Below are positions 8,000 through 17,109 of a DNA stretch of 64,000 nt, in pieces. Both the position numbers and the translations under genes were made by a program. The notes beneath the pieces were generated by a model that did no database searches, had not been told where the DNA came from, and saw only the letters and a program-made list of their open reading frames with translations. The stretch's first letter is position 1. The number at the start of each line of letters is the position of its first letter. Source of the stretch: Flagellimonas algicola (GTDB taxonomy: Bacteria; Bacteroidota; Bacteroidia; Flavobacteriales; Flavobacteriaceae); contig NZ_VCNI01000001.1 in assembly GCF_005937185.1 (NCBI RefSeq), positions 1,670,657-1,734,656 of the forward strand. Direction: 5' to 3'.

Positions 8000-9786
8000 T
8001 TCTTGTTCTCCGGAATTTTTTCGTATTTCTGTTCTTCAATCAAGGCCAAATACTCATCTAGATACCCTTTATAGATGTCTCTAGGGTTCACATCATATTT
8101 TTTACAAAGTGCTGCCGCAAAACCCACAGCAGCTCCCATTTGACCTGTAGTTCGCATTACCCTTGGTCCTCCCAAGCCAGCATGTGAGCAACTAAAATTT
8201 CTCCCCGCCATAAAAAGATTGGTAATGTTTTTGGAATACAGACTGCGATATGGAATATAATATTCGGGGGTTTTATAAAATAGGGCCTCGGACAGAAAAT
8301 CCGGATTATTCTCATCTTCAAGAACAATCTGGTAGTGAACGTCTATCTCCCTTATTTCGATTACCACTCCATCTTCAAATTTGCGTCCTTCTTTGGCATC
8401 TTTAAAAGTAAAAATGTGATCACCCACCAATCTTCTGGATTCTCTCTTTCCAACCAGGGAAGAAACCCATTCCAACTTTCGATTAGCATTTTTAGGGTCT
8501 TTTTTTGCATTGGCAAAAGAACCGTAAATCGCTCGTAACATATGATCCCGAATTTCTTCGGCATCATCTATTTGATTGTAATCAGGGCTACTGAATTCCC
8601 ATTGCCATTCCCCATTAATTTCTGAATGTGATTTGGCAACGGGCATTGCCCACGGAACCTCCGGAAAAGTCTGTGCCGATTCGGTTTCTTTTGACCCCCA
8701 TAGGACGGATGAGCCCATTACCGCATTATCGGCTTCTTTGGGACTCCACAATTCACCATGTTCCTCCCAATCTTCCCCATAGGTATCTACACTTTCGCGT
8801 CCATATGAAAATTCGGCACCCGCCCAGTATCCAATCCAGCCGTCTCCGGAGGAATCTACAAAACGCGGTGCGGTAAATCGAATACGTTTGCCTGTTGATG
8901 TATGTCTGGCATCAACAAATTGAATTTGGTTGTTCTCAGCCTTCGCATCATACGCCCTATGATTTAGATACAAATCGATATTCTCATAACTTTTTACATT
9001 CTCATCACGTTTTATCTGGTCTAATTTTGCATCCGCACTCCCGTTCGGATAATGTTCTGTATCTATTTTTTTAAGAATCCGTTCAAAATTTCCGTAAATA
9101 CCTAAGGTATGCACTCTAATTTCTTCACTGGCGTTTCCACCTAAAACTGGTCTATCATGTATTAAAGCCACATTTAGACCTTGTTCTGCAGCTGCAATGG
9201 ACGCGGCGCAACCTGCGAGCCCTCCACCAACAACAACCAAATCATATGACTTGGTTTGTGGCGGCGAATTGGGCTCGGCTTTTACTTTTTTTCGCCATTC
9301 GGCCAAGTTTTTGGAAGATGATGGGGGTTCTTCCTTTGTAGTTGAAAAGTAGATAGCGTCGCATCTTCCATCGAACCCCGTTAAATCAACCAACTCTAAA
9401 TTTACTTTTTTGCTGTTTACTGAGATCTTATCAACGTACTCCCAACCCCAACCCGAACGGAGGCCAAGAGTTTTATCAAGGTATCGATCATTGATTTTTA
9501 ACTTAAACCTTCCCGGTGCCTCCCATTTTCCCGGCACCCAATTCTTTGTGCGAACCCAAATGTGATATTCTCCATTTGAATTGAACCGGACCATGGTCCT
9601 GGCATTTTTAACAGGATTGCCCATTCCATGGGCCAATAGATAAGGTGAGCCCATTTGTTGCTCAAACTGTGGATCTACTACCCACCCACCTGGGTCATCA
9701 AAGCTTTCCGCTTCGATAAGAATTTCTTGTGAAATCACAGAAAAAGTACCTATAAATACTATTAAAACCGATGTAAAAAGTTTCAT
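7996..9786 (-). CDS. Secreted FAD-dependent oxidoreductase with N-terminal carbohydrate-binding-like domain
   Basis: A 596-residue protein with a Sec-type signal peptide (cleavage near residue 19-20, SVISQ). Residues about 22-150 form a beta-rich domain beginning with ILIEAESF, typical of CBM6/CBM35-like or family-associated beta-sandwiches. From about residue 180 the FAD domain starts with YDLVVVGGGLAGCAAS, then RPVLGGNASEEIRVH and a SSGDGWIGYWAGAEF segment. The C-terminal G-R-N-F-S-C-S-H-A-G-L-G-G-P-R motif is shared with the paralogue at 2615. Copy 1 has its extra sandwich domain at the C-terminus and a Tat-like leader, while this copy has it at the N-terminus and a Sec leader. Substrate unknown. 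Confidence 0.82.
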   Translation of the reverse strand: MKLFTSVLIVFIGTFSVISQEILIEAESFDDPGGWVVDPQFEQQMGSPYLLAHGMGNPVKNARTMVRFNSNGEYHIWVRTKNWVPGKWEAPGRFKLKINDRYLDKTLGLRSGWGWEYVDKISVNSKKVNLELVDLTGFDGRCDAIYFSTTKEEPPSSSKNLAEWRKKVKAEPNSPPQTKSYDLVVVGGGLAGCAASIAAAEQGLNVALIHDRPVLGGNASEEIRVHTLGIYGNFERILKKIDTEHYPNGSADAKLDQIKRDENVKSYENIDLYLNHRAYDAKAENNQIQFVDARHTSTGKRIRFTAPRFVDSSGDGWIGYWAGAEFSYGRESVDTYGEDWEEHGELWSPKEADNAVMGSSVLWGSKETESAQTFPEVPWAMPVAKSHSEINGEWQWEFSSPDYNQIDDAEEIRDHMLRAIYGSFANAKKDPKNANRKLEWVSSLVGKRESRRLVGDHIFTFKDAKEGRKFEDGVVIEIREIDVHYQIVLEDENNPDFLSEALFYKTPEYYIPYRSLYSKNITNLFMAGRNFSCSHAGLGGPRVMRTTGQMGAAVGFAAALCKKYDVNPRDIYKGYLDEYLALIEEQKYEKIPENKK

Positions 9787-10033
9787 ACCAATTTTTTTAA
9801 TCTCTTCAAGATTACATCGAATCTCTTGGACTCGTAAGGTTTCGAAAACAGATAAATTGTAAACCCTTTTATTTTAAAATTACCTTAAATATAAGTAATG
9901 TGTGGCCCTATGCCATTAATTAGGACTAGACATTACATTGACAAGCGATTCATTATCAGATGCTTGTTTTGTGGGACAAGTGCCAAAATTGAAATATGGA
10001 GGAAAGAGATTGAGCGAAAAAGGGATTGTTTAA
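9787..10033. other. Intergenic region upstream of the second redox module
   Basis: This 247-base AT-rich stretch separates the end of dctM from the start of the FAD oxidoreductase, both on the minus strand. No open frame of note and no strong hairpin followed by a T-run was found. A promoter for the oxidoreductase pair probably lies here, but I could not pick a convincing TAnnTTTG-type element. Confidence 0.4.
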
Positions 10034-11308
10034 CTAATCCATGAATAGATTGGGTAGAAAAAGCGACAATTCTGGAAATAGAGTAACCAAAACCAAGACC
10101 AACAAACTCACCAATAAAAATGGGAATCCGGCCTTGCTGACCTTGCCAATAGATACCTTTCCTATGCTGGATGCTACAAATAGACAGACACCTACTGGTG
10201 GTGTTGTCAGACCTATAATCAAGTTTAGAACGGCGATTACTGCAAAATGAATTGGATCCACATCTACCGCCAAGGCTACCTTTAAAAGTATAGGAAAAAG
10301 AATTAGTAGCGCTGCAATCGTCTCCATAAATGTTCCTACTACAATGAGTAAAAGATTGATAAGGAGCAATACAACATATTTATTGGAACTAAAACCTAAA
10401 ATCTCACTTGAAATGGTCTGGGGGATTTGTTCCGTAATCAATATCCACCCAAATAGATTTGCGAAACCCACCAGAATCATTAAAGAGGACGAAGTCTTGA
10501 TGGAATCAATCAGAACCACCTGTACATTTTTAAAGTTCAATTTCCCGTATACAAATCTTCCAATGACAAGAGCGTAAATGACCGCAATTACCGATGCCTC
10601 AGTGGGGGTGAATATTCCAGCGATAATCCCAAAAAGAATAATAAAGGTCATGAGTAGTGACCAAAAAGTATCAACAAACCCACGAGCGACTTGGGAAAGG
10701 CTACTTCTTGCGTGTTTTGGATAGTTTTTTTTCCTAGCTATAACATAAGCAACCAACATAAGCCCTACCCCTAACAATAAACCCGGTATGGCCCCGGCCA
10801 GAAATAACTTCCCTACCGACAGTCCACTCAAGGTGGCTGCAATAATCATAGGTACACTTGGAGGGATTATTGGCCCAACTGTTGATGAGGCGGCCGTAAT
10901 GGCGCATGAAAATTCGGCATCATACCCTTCCTTTTTCATTGCAGGAATCATAATAGATCCCATACTTGCAGTATCTGAGATTGCGGTTCCCGATATCCCG
11001 GCAAAGAGCATTGAAGCCCCTATGTTTACCAACGAAAGACCTCCTCGAATATGTCCCATAAGGTGATTGCAAAATAGAATTATTTTTGCCGTAAGTCCTC
11101 CTTGGTTCATCAGATTACCTGCAAGAATAAAACCTGGAATGCTCAACAGAACGAAAACATCAATTCCAGAATACATTTTTGAGGGTATTACAATTAATGG
11201 TGTTCCTTTTATAATTAGATATACCAGGCAAGAAAGCCCCAGTGAAAAGGCTATGGGATATCGCAAAAACAGACCAACAACGAATATTACCACCAATACC
11301 CAGATCAT
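10034..11308 (-). CDS. dctM: TRAP transporter large permease (DctM)
   Basis: A 424-residue polytopic membrane protein of the DctM/SiaM family, with about twelve hydrophobic segments and the family patterns GISGTAISDTASMGSIMIPA and AASSTVGPIIPPSVPMI. It is the ion-coupled transport subunit of a tripartite ATP-independent periplasmic transporter. Its start overlaps the end of dctQ by four bases, and dctP precedes both, so P-Q-M form one unit. TRAP systems import small acids such as dicarboxylates, sialic acids, uronates or sulfonates. They are less usual than TonB systems as the centrepiece of a flavobacterial sugar locus, and this one must work with an outer-membrane route encoded elsewhere. 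Confidence 0.95.
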   Translation of the reverse strand: MIWVLVVIFVVGLFLRYPIAFSLGLSCLVYLIIKGTPLIVIPSKMYSGIDVFVLLSIPGFILAGNLMNQGGLTAKIILFCNHLMGHIRGGLSLVNIGASMLFAGISGTAISDTASMGSIMIPAMKKEGYDAEFSCAITAASSTVGPIIPPSVPMIIAATLSGLSVGKLFLAGAIPGLLLGVGLMLVAYVIARKKNYPKHARSSLSQVARGFVDTFWSLLMTFIILFGIIAGIFTPTEASVIAVIYALVIGRFVYGKLNFKNVQVVLIDSIKTSSSLMILVGFANLFGWILITEQIPQTISSEILGFSSNKYVVLLLINLLLIVVGTFMETIAALLILFPILLKVALAVDVDPIHFAVIAVLNLIIGLTTPPVGVCLFVASSIGKVSIGKVSKAGFPFLLVSLLVLVLVTLFPELSLFLPNLFMD

Positions 11309-11772
11309 GTTCTTCTATTTTTTAGAACTGACTGCAACTGTTTAAAGGAATAATAACAAAGAGAAATTGACATAATTGCTATGCTTAAAAATGCAAAGGA
11401 CATGGGAAATTTCAAACTAGGTGATTTTTCTCCCACACCCAGCCATATGAGTGGGATCGTGTAAATCAAAACTATAATGAACATTAAAAATGTGCATATC
11501 GGAATTAACAGGTTCAAAAGGTTCTTAATTTTTGAATTGAACTTATCATAAAAAGTATCAAGGGAAACAAAATAGTTGCTTTTTAAAGCCAAACCGGAAG
11601 CAAAAGAAATGGCATAAACAAAAAACAGACGTGATGCCTCTTCCGTCCATGAAGGAGCACTCTCTAAAAAAAATCGAGCAAAAATCTGTAATAGAACGGC
11701 ACTTAAAAAACCAAAGGTCGCCAATATCGTACCTATTTTCAGAACCCTTCCAATAGCTATGTGCAATTTCAT
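11305..11772 (-). CDS. dctQ: TRAP transporter small permease (DctQ)
   Basis: A 155-residue protein with four predicted membrane helices and the DctQ pattern S-W-T-E-E-A-S-R-L-F-F-V-Y near the first extracellular loop. It forms the small membrane subunit of the TRAP complex with the permease encoded immediately downstream. It starts four bases after the stop of dctP and ends inside the dctM start codon region, consistent with coupled translation. The length is normal for the family. Confidence 0.93.
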   Translation of the reverse strand: MKLHIAIGRVLKIGTILATFGFLSAVLLQIFARFFLESAPSWTEEASRLFFVYAISFASGLALKSNYFVSLDTFYDKFNSKIKNLLNLLIPICTFLMFIIVLIYTIPLIWLGVGEKSPSLKFPMSFAFLSIAIMSISLCYYSFKQLQSVLKNRRT

Positions 11773-11776
11773 CTTT

Positions 11777-12769
11777 TTAATTTAATTGGGCTCGGATTTG
11801 ATGATAGACCTCTTGCATTTCAGGGGTTAGACTATTGTAAATACCTTTTTCGGATTTTTGAAGAAAGGCCTTTTTGTTTACCTCAATAAACTCCATTCCC
11901 GTAGCTTTTAGTTCTTCTTGAACTCTTTTTTCATTCTCTAAAAACAACTGATGTTCATAATGAATCATGTCTGTGGAGGCTTCCAAGAAAACTTCTTTAA
12001 GATCAGGAGGTAATTTTTGAAATTGCTTTTCTCCGATTACTGGGTACACCCAACTTACCACATGGCCTGTAAGGTTCAAATATTTTTGCACTTCTGCAAA
12101 TCCCATGTTTTTAATCATGGCTAAGGGATTTTCCTGAGCCTCTATGGTTCCCTGTTGGAGAGATGTGAAAACTTCCGATAAAGCCATAGGCGTTGGTTTG
12201 GCCCCCAAGATTCTCCAAGCGGTCACAAAAGATGGCACGTTAGGCACACGAGTAACCAGACCATTTAAATCATCAGGGTGTTTTATGGGGCGGTTTGATG
12301 TTAAATGTCTGTTGCCCCTAAGAAAATATCCCAATGGTCTTAGTCCTTCTTTTTGGATCATTTCTTTTGTGATTCTTTCTCCGATAGGCCCGTTGACTAC
12401 CTGTTTCATTTCCGTACTATCCTTGAACAAAAATGGTAATTCGCAAAAAACCAAGATTTCGCTCCAGTTGCTCAGCGTAGAACCGGTAGTTGTCATATCA
12501 ATAACTTCGGTTTTTATAAGCCGAATTGCTTCCATTTCCTTGGCGAGTTGTTCTGAAGGATACACCTCAACCTTCATTCTACCATTGGAACGTTCTTCCA
12601 GAATTTCACCAAAATACACAAAGGCTTTTGTCCATGTGTGGTCCTCACTGGGAAGCAAAGCTGCACGGAATAAAAACTCTGGTTCGGATACCGTTTTGCA
12701 TTGAACCAAAACTAAAAACACGATAGTCAAGAAACTATATCGTAAAATGAATCTTCTGGTATTTAACAT
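11777..12769 (-). CDS. dctP: TRAP transporter solute-binding lipoprotein (DctP)
   Basis: A 330-residue DctP-family binding protein. The signal ends in F-L-V-L-V-Q-C, a lipobox, so it is probably anchored to a membrane instead of being freely periplasmic. The mature part begins EFLFRAALLPSEDH and contains G-L-V-T-R-V-P, where the arginine is the residue that usually makes a salt bridge to a ligand carboxylate, and E-A-Q-E-N-P-L, the conserved segment near the dimer/ligand site. These support an acidic ligand such as a uronate or other sugar acid; the exact ligand cannot be read. It starts three bases after the stop of the DUF2231-haem-LRR gene, tying transport to that redox protein. Confidence 0.92.
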   Translation of the reverse strand: MLNTRRFILRYSFLTIVFLVLVQCKTVSEPEFLFRAALLPSEDHTWTKAFVYFGEILEERSNGRMKVEVYPSEQLAKEMEAIRLIKTEVIDMTTTGSTLSNWSEILVFCELPFLFKDSTEMKQVVNGPIGERITKEMIQKEGLRPLGYFLRGNRHLTSNRPIKHPDDLNGLVTRVPNVPSFVTAWRILGAKPTPMALSEVFTSLQQGTIEAQENPLAMIKNMGFAEVQKYLNLTGHVVSWVYPVIGEKQFQKLPPDLKEVFLEASTDMIHYEHQLFLENEKRVQEELKATGMEFIEVNKKAFLQKSEKGIYNSLTPEMQEVYHQIRAQLN

Positions 12770-12772
12770 GGG

Positions 12773-14143
12773 CTAATCTTCTCCGAAAATTACTTTAAGT
12801 GATTTGTTATGTTCCTCCATGGCTTTTACAGTTTTCAAATTCACCTTGGTTTGCCAAAGATAGAGGCGTTTTAAACTTTCCATTTTTTGGATTTCAGGTA
12901 GGCAGGCATCACCTACCTTGGTTCCGTATAAATTTAAGGCCTCCAGATGTTTAAGACCGGAAAGTTGGAGAATTCCCTTGTCAGAAATGTCCGTTTGCTG
13001 TAACTCAAGTCTTGTGAGGTTTGGCAATTTTCCGACAACGGCCAACCATTGGTCTTGCACATTGGTCTGGGCCAAAGACAGCCAGGTGATATGATTTTTT
13101 ACTTTTTCCAATTCCATTAGTTGCTCTTGGGTTAGGTCGGTACCCGAGTATGTCACATCCAGCAACGGGTTTTTAACACCAAGCGATTTGACGGTAAAGC
13201 CATTTTTTTCCAGATGCAATAGCTGCACACTATCCAAAGGTTTCAGCTGAACGGTCTCATACCACGCTTTTGGTTCTGTATCAATTCCGTACTTTCTTAA
13301 TAGAACAGGTTTTATGTTATCGGTAACCTCCACGGATGTCACTGTACCATCGAAAGATACACCTTGCTCAATCCACCATTCTATGGTTTTGATTTCGTCA
13401 TAAGTTAGCACATCTTTGGTAGGAGGCATAAATTTTATATTTTTTTGCGGTAGGGTAATCCGTCTAAAAAGCTCACTTTCCCCAACATTTCCTGCAACCA
13501 GAATATCTTCACTATTCCCTCCCAGCATTAAAGAATCTGAGTGACTCATGTTCAATCCCCCGCGTTTGATTTCATCATTATGGCATGCTACGCATTTTGA
13601 TTGGAAAATTGGTTGTATCAAATGTGTGTAAACAAGAACAGAATCCGGGTTTGAAAACTGGGTTATAGAATCCATTTTTGTCGTAGGTCCCAACAATTTT
13701 CGAATGGGTTCCGGGGCATATTCGGTTAAATAGGATTCACCATGGGTTAAATTTCCTCCTTTGTGTCCTTCAACAAACAACATACCCAACAGTAAGAGGT
13801 TAAAACCATTTTGAATCAAGTTTGAATAATTCTCAGGTTTTCTTTTAATCCACCATCCTATAAAAGCAATCACTACCAGGGCAACGCCCAACCACCGATG
13901 TGAGAAAAGCATCTCCTCATCATATAAACCGGTAGCGCCGAGCCACCAACCAGAAAAAGCGGCCCCAACCGCACTTAGAGCTCCCAAAAACCAAGCAACC
14001 GGTATTAGTTTGCTTTTGTTTTTGGTCTTTTTAAAGCTTTCGTACCATTCCAATGCAATGGCTAAAAATAGAAACCCTATGGGCATATGTACGAAAAGCG
14101 GATGAAAACGTCCAACAAAGGTTGAAAATTCCAGTGCAATCAT
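12773..14143 (-). CDS. DUF2231-type membrane domain fused to haem c (CxxCH) and leucine-rich repeats
   Basis: A 456-residue protein in three parts. Residues about 10-130 contain four membrane segments starting F-H-P-L-F-V-H-M-P-I-G-F, typical of the DUF2231/PSCyt-associated membrane domain. C184-V-A-C187-H188 in I-F-Q-S-K-C-V-A-C-H-N-D is a haem c site of the planctomycete cytochrome type. From about residue 340 there are leucine-rich repeats (L-T-R-L-E-L-Q-Q-T-D-I, L-E-A-L-N-L-Y-G-T-K-V, L-K-R-L-Y-L-W-Q-T-K-V). The haem would face the periplasm and could take or pass electrons. It lies between a sulfatase and the TRAP genes in one operon. The precise role is unknown. Confidence 0.85.
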   Translation of the reverse strand: MIALEFSTFVGRFHPLFVHMPIGFLFLAIALEWYESFKKTKNKSKLIPVAWFLGALSAVGAAFSGWWLGATGLYDEEMLFSHRWLGVALVVIAFIGWWIKRKPENYSNLIQNGFNLLLLGMLFVEGHKGGNLTHGESYLTEYAPEPIRKLLGPTTKMDSITQFSNPDSVLVYTHLIQPIFQSKCVACHNDEIKRGGLNMSHSDSLMLGGNSEDILVAGNVGESELFRRITLPQKNIKFMPPTKDVLTYDEIKTIEWWIEQGVSFDGTVTSVEVTDNIKPVLLRKYGIDTEPKAWYETVQLKPLDSVQLLHLEKNGFTVKSLGVKNPLLDVTYSGTDLTQEQLMELEKVKNHITWLSLAQTNVQDQWLAVVGKLPNLTRLELQQTDISDKGILQLSGLKHLEALNLYGTKVGDACLPEIQKMESLKRLYLWQTKVNLKTVKAMEEHNKSLKVIFGED

Positions 14144-14207
14144 TTTTGGTGGTTATTAGTGGTTGTTCTCCATTAAAATAGGTAAGTCTTAATTGAAACA
14201 AAGAATA

Positions 14208-15884
14208 TCAATCATCCCAGTGTTCGTCAATAACTTTTTGAATGTGTGGGTAATTCTTATCAGTCTCATTTAAACTTTCTCGCATTTGAACCAATTGATT
14301 TTTTAAATCAGCAATAGTTTCCTGATACTTCGGGTCTTTATAAGCGTTGTTCATTTCCTTTGGGTCTTTTGTTAAATCATAGAATTCCCATGCTGGTGGA
14401 GTATGATTTGCAAAGTCATTGCCCCAACTTTCCTTGTTCCATGTTGCATTTGGATCATCAGTATCAACCCAATACTTTCCGTAATAAAATATCAGCTTAT
14501 GCTCTTTTGTACGGATACCAAAATGTGCAGGATTTTGATGTCTGTGCGCTAAATGCATCCAATAACGATAATAGGTGGCGTTTTGCCAATTATCGGGTTC
14601 TATTCCTGTTTCAAGAATGGTCTTAAAACTTTTTCCCTGCATATAGTCAGGGGTTTTACCACCTGCCAGTTCTATCATGGTAGGGGCAAAATCCGTATTG
14701 TTGATTATGGCATTCGTTCGGCTTTTCGCTTTTATCTTTTCAGGATAGCGAACAAAAAAAGGCATGCGCATCGACTCATCGTACATCCATCTTTTATCAA
14801 TATAATCATGCTCGCCCAACATAAAACCCTGATCCCCGGTATACATTATAATTGTGTTTTCGAGCAATCCCTCGGTTTCCAAATAATCAACTAACCTTTT
14901 GACATTGTCATCGACACCTTTGACGCACCGCAAGTATTTTTTAAGATAATCCTGATATACTTTGCTGGTATATTCCCTTTCGATGGAATCCATTTCCCAT
15001 TTTACATATTCCTTTGGATCTATATCCCTTGCATTTCTGTACTTCTTATAGATTGTACTATCATTCCAATAAATATTCATGGCTTGATTACGAATCAAAT
15101 TTCTATGGGAAACCGAAGAACCAATTGTTCTGGTCAAAGAATCGTTTTTACCCCTGGTCGCCTCTGAGCCATGTTGACCTATTTCATAAAGGCTTTCAGG
15201 TTCTGGAATAAATGTGTTTGCCAGATAATCTTCATAACGCGGAGCATATTCAAAATCATCATGGGGCGCTTTGAAATGATGCATCAAGAAAAAGGGTTTT
15301 TCAGGGTCTCTTTTATTTTTTAGATAATCAAGGGTAATGTCCATGATTTTATCAGAGGAATGACCTTCTGTCTTTATGATATTGTTTGGCCAGGATTTTT
15401 CACCCCTCACTCTAAATTCGGGGTCAAAGTACTTGCCCTGTGCCGGAAGTACCGTATAGTAATCAAACGCCGCTGGTTCCTCATGTAAATGCCATTTGCC
15501 AACAATTGCCGTTTGGTATCCAAGCTTTTGCATTTCTATGGGAAGAAACTGCTTTTCAGGAGCAATTGCCCCTTCCAGGTCAAGCACCCCGTTAGTCTGG
15601 GCACGCTGCCCCGTAATAATTGCTGCACGACTGGGCACACATATTGAATTGTTCACAAATGCATTGTCAAATATCATCCCCTCATTGGCCAATTTATCAA
15701 GGTTTGGCGTTGGGTTAAGACCTGCCAATCGACTTCCATAAATTCCGAAAGCTTGGGTGGTATGATCATCAGACATAATGTAGATGATGTTAGGCTTTTG
15801 GGCAACCCCTTTGTCTTCCTGAATACAAGAAAGCAATGTAAAAGAAACAAATAAAGGCGCGATGATTTTCAAATAAGTGGTCAT
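14208..15884 (-). CDS. S1-family sulfatase, lipoprotein
   Basis: A 558-residue sulfatase. The leader ends F-T-L-L-S-C20, a lipobox, so the enzyme is probably membrane-anchored. PNIIYIMSDDH provides the metal-binding D39-D40, and the formylglycine site is canonical, C82-V-P-S-R86 followed by A-A-I-I-T-G. The second metal region is Y-T-G-D-Q-G-F-M-L-G-E-H. It resembles family S1 enzymes annotated as choline/arylsulfatases and polysaccharide sulfatases. It hydrolyses a sulfate ester but the sugar target cannot be named. It is preceded by the NHL propeller and followed by the haem-LRR fusion on the same strand. The formylglycine-generating enzyme it needs is not in the window. Confidence 0.93.
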   Translation of the reverse strand: MTTYLKIIAPLFVSFTLLSCIQEDKGVAQKPNIIYIMSDDHTTQAFGIYGSRLAGLNPTPNLDKLANEGMIFDNAFVNNSICVPSRAAIITGQRAQTNGVLDLEGAIAPEKQFLPIEMQKLGYQTAIVGKWHLHEEPAAFDYYTVLPAQGKYFDPEFRVRGEKSWPNNIIKTEGHSSDKIMDITLDYLKNKRDPEKPFFLMHHFKAPHDDFEYAPRYEDYLANTFIPEPESLYEIGQHGSEATRGKNDSLTRTIGSSVSHRNLIRNQAMNIYWNDSTIYKKYRNARDIDPKEYVKWEMDSIEREYTSKVYQDYLKKYLRCVKGVDDNVKRLVDYLETEGLLENTIIMYTGDQGFMLGEHDYIDKRWMYDESMRMPFFVRYPEKIKAKSRTNAIINNTDFAPTMIELAGGKTPDYMQGKSFKTILETGIEPDNWQNATYYRYWMHLAHRHQNPAHFGIRTKEHKLIFYYGKYWVDTDDPNATWNKESWGNDFANHTPPAWEFYDLTKDPKEMNNAYKDPKYQETIADLKNQLVQMRESLNETDKNYPHIQKVIDEHWDD

Positions 15885-15974
15885 AAGTATTGTTTTGGTT
15901 GCTTAAGCTTGGAAATACCGGATTTTTTAGATAAAAAATTATTTTATACGTTTTCGAATCGATTTCACTTATAC

Positions 15975-17078
15975 CTACACCCGCTGTAACTTTATTGGCG
16001 GGGTTCTGTTAGCATTCCATTGACAGATGTACAGGTTTTTATCTTCATCGACACAAACATCATGTCCGTGCAAGATTGGTTTATGCTCCAGTTGATAAGA
16101 TTTTTGTAGCACTCCATTAATGTATGAGGGTTCAGTACCCCCTGGGTTTGAAATCACCTTATCGCCATCCAAAATGGTTACAAAACCAGTATGGTCCCTC
16201 CAATCGGTCTTGCCGATCTTCGGTTGTGACCAACAAACCCCAGCATACAAGTTAGTATCATCAAAAACGGGTCTACATACTTGCATATTTGGTAAATGAA
16301 GTGTCTTTATAAATCTACCATCCAAACTAAAAAATTTGAAGGATTGTTCGTTTCTAGAGGTACACACCACCATCGGGTTATCCTTGTCACGATAATCTAT
16401 AGCCACCCCATGTGCATTGGAAAGATTGTAATTTGTATCCGTGTTGTCCTTACCTCCCCAATGTCTAATATATTCTCCGGTGGAAGAGTATTGAATAATA
16501 AAGTCCATTCCATAACCGTCAGCAACATAAATATCACCGTTTGGACCAATGGCAACTTCAGTTGGTCTGAATGGATCTCCAGGTTTGTATATACCTATAG
16601 TTTGAGGGTGTCCAATATCAAACAAAACCTTTCCGTCTGTTGTTGTTTTGCTAACACGCCCATTATGCGGTATCCATTTTCCGCTTTTATCCATGTACCA
16701 TCCCGAATCGGTGAGGTATAAAAAATCTTCCCCCCCTTCATCAGAAATAGTAAGGCCGTGACCACCTGGGTAGGAAGTACCCCAATAGTCCAACAAGGAT
16801 CCTGATTTATCGAATATTAAAATGTTATTCTCCGGATGGTCTCCAATCATGATCAGGCGACCTTTACTGTCCATTTCCATCTCATGGCAGTTTAAGAGAG
16901 GGCGGGATGTTCCAATTTGTGCCCAGTTTCTATTGATTTTGTATTGGTAATCTCCGTGACCGATGATTTCCTCCTCAAGAACTGGTTTTTTCATCAGATG
17001 AAATCCAAAACTGGGAGCAGTTGTAATGGCAGCAGTTGCCAAAGCAGTATTCTTAATAAAGTTTCTTCTGTTTTTCAT
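15975..17078 (-). CDS. Tat-exported NHL-repeat beta-propeller protein
   Basis: A 367-residue protein starting with a twin-arginine leader (R4-R5-N-F-I-K-N followed by a hydrophobic alanine-rich stretch). The body contains NHL-type repeats, for example DIYVADGYGMDFIIQYS and the G-E-Y-I-R-H-W-G that follows, characteristic of six-bladed propellers of the peptidylglycine-lyase/SMP-30-like fold. Such proteins are common companions of DUF1501 and PSD1 genes in planctomycete-like loci. A role as a scaffold or lyase-like enzyme on a sugar is possible but not shown. It lies 31 bases downstream of the DUF1501 gene. Confidence 0.82.
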   Translation of the reverse strand: MKNRRNFIKNTALATAAITTAPSFGFHLMKKPVLEEEIIGHGDYQYKINRNWAQIGTSRPLLNCHEMEMDSKGRLIMIGDHPENNILIFDKSGSLLDYWGTSYPGGHGLTISDEGGEDFLYLTDSGWYMDKSGKWIPHNGRVSKTTTDGKVLFDIGHPQTIGIYKPGDPFRPTEVAIGPNGDIYVADGYGMDFIIQYSSTGEYIRHWGGKDNTDTNYNLSNAHGVAIDYRDKDNPMVVCTSRNEQSFKFFSLDGRFIKTLHLPNMQVCRPVFDDTNLYAGVCWSQPKIGKTDWRDHTGFVTILDGDKVISNPGGTEPSYINGVLQKSYQLEHKPILHGHDVCVDEDKNLYICQWNANRTPPIKLQRV

Positions 17079-17109
17079 TGGTTGGTAATTTTTATTTACT
17101 GCATTGATC

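Noticed and set aside
12144..12704. Plus-strand open frame of 186 codons
   Set aside because: It lies fully antisense to dctP, has no family resemblance, and its composition is that of a reverse-frame shadow.
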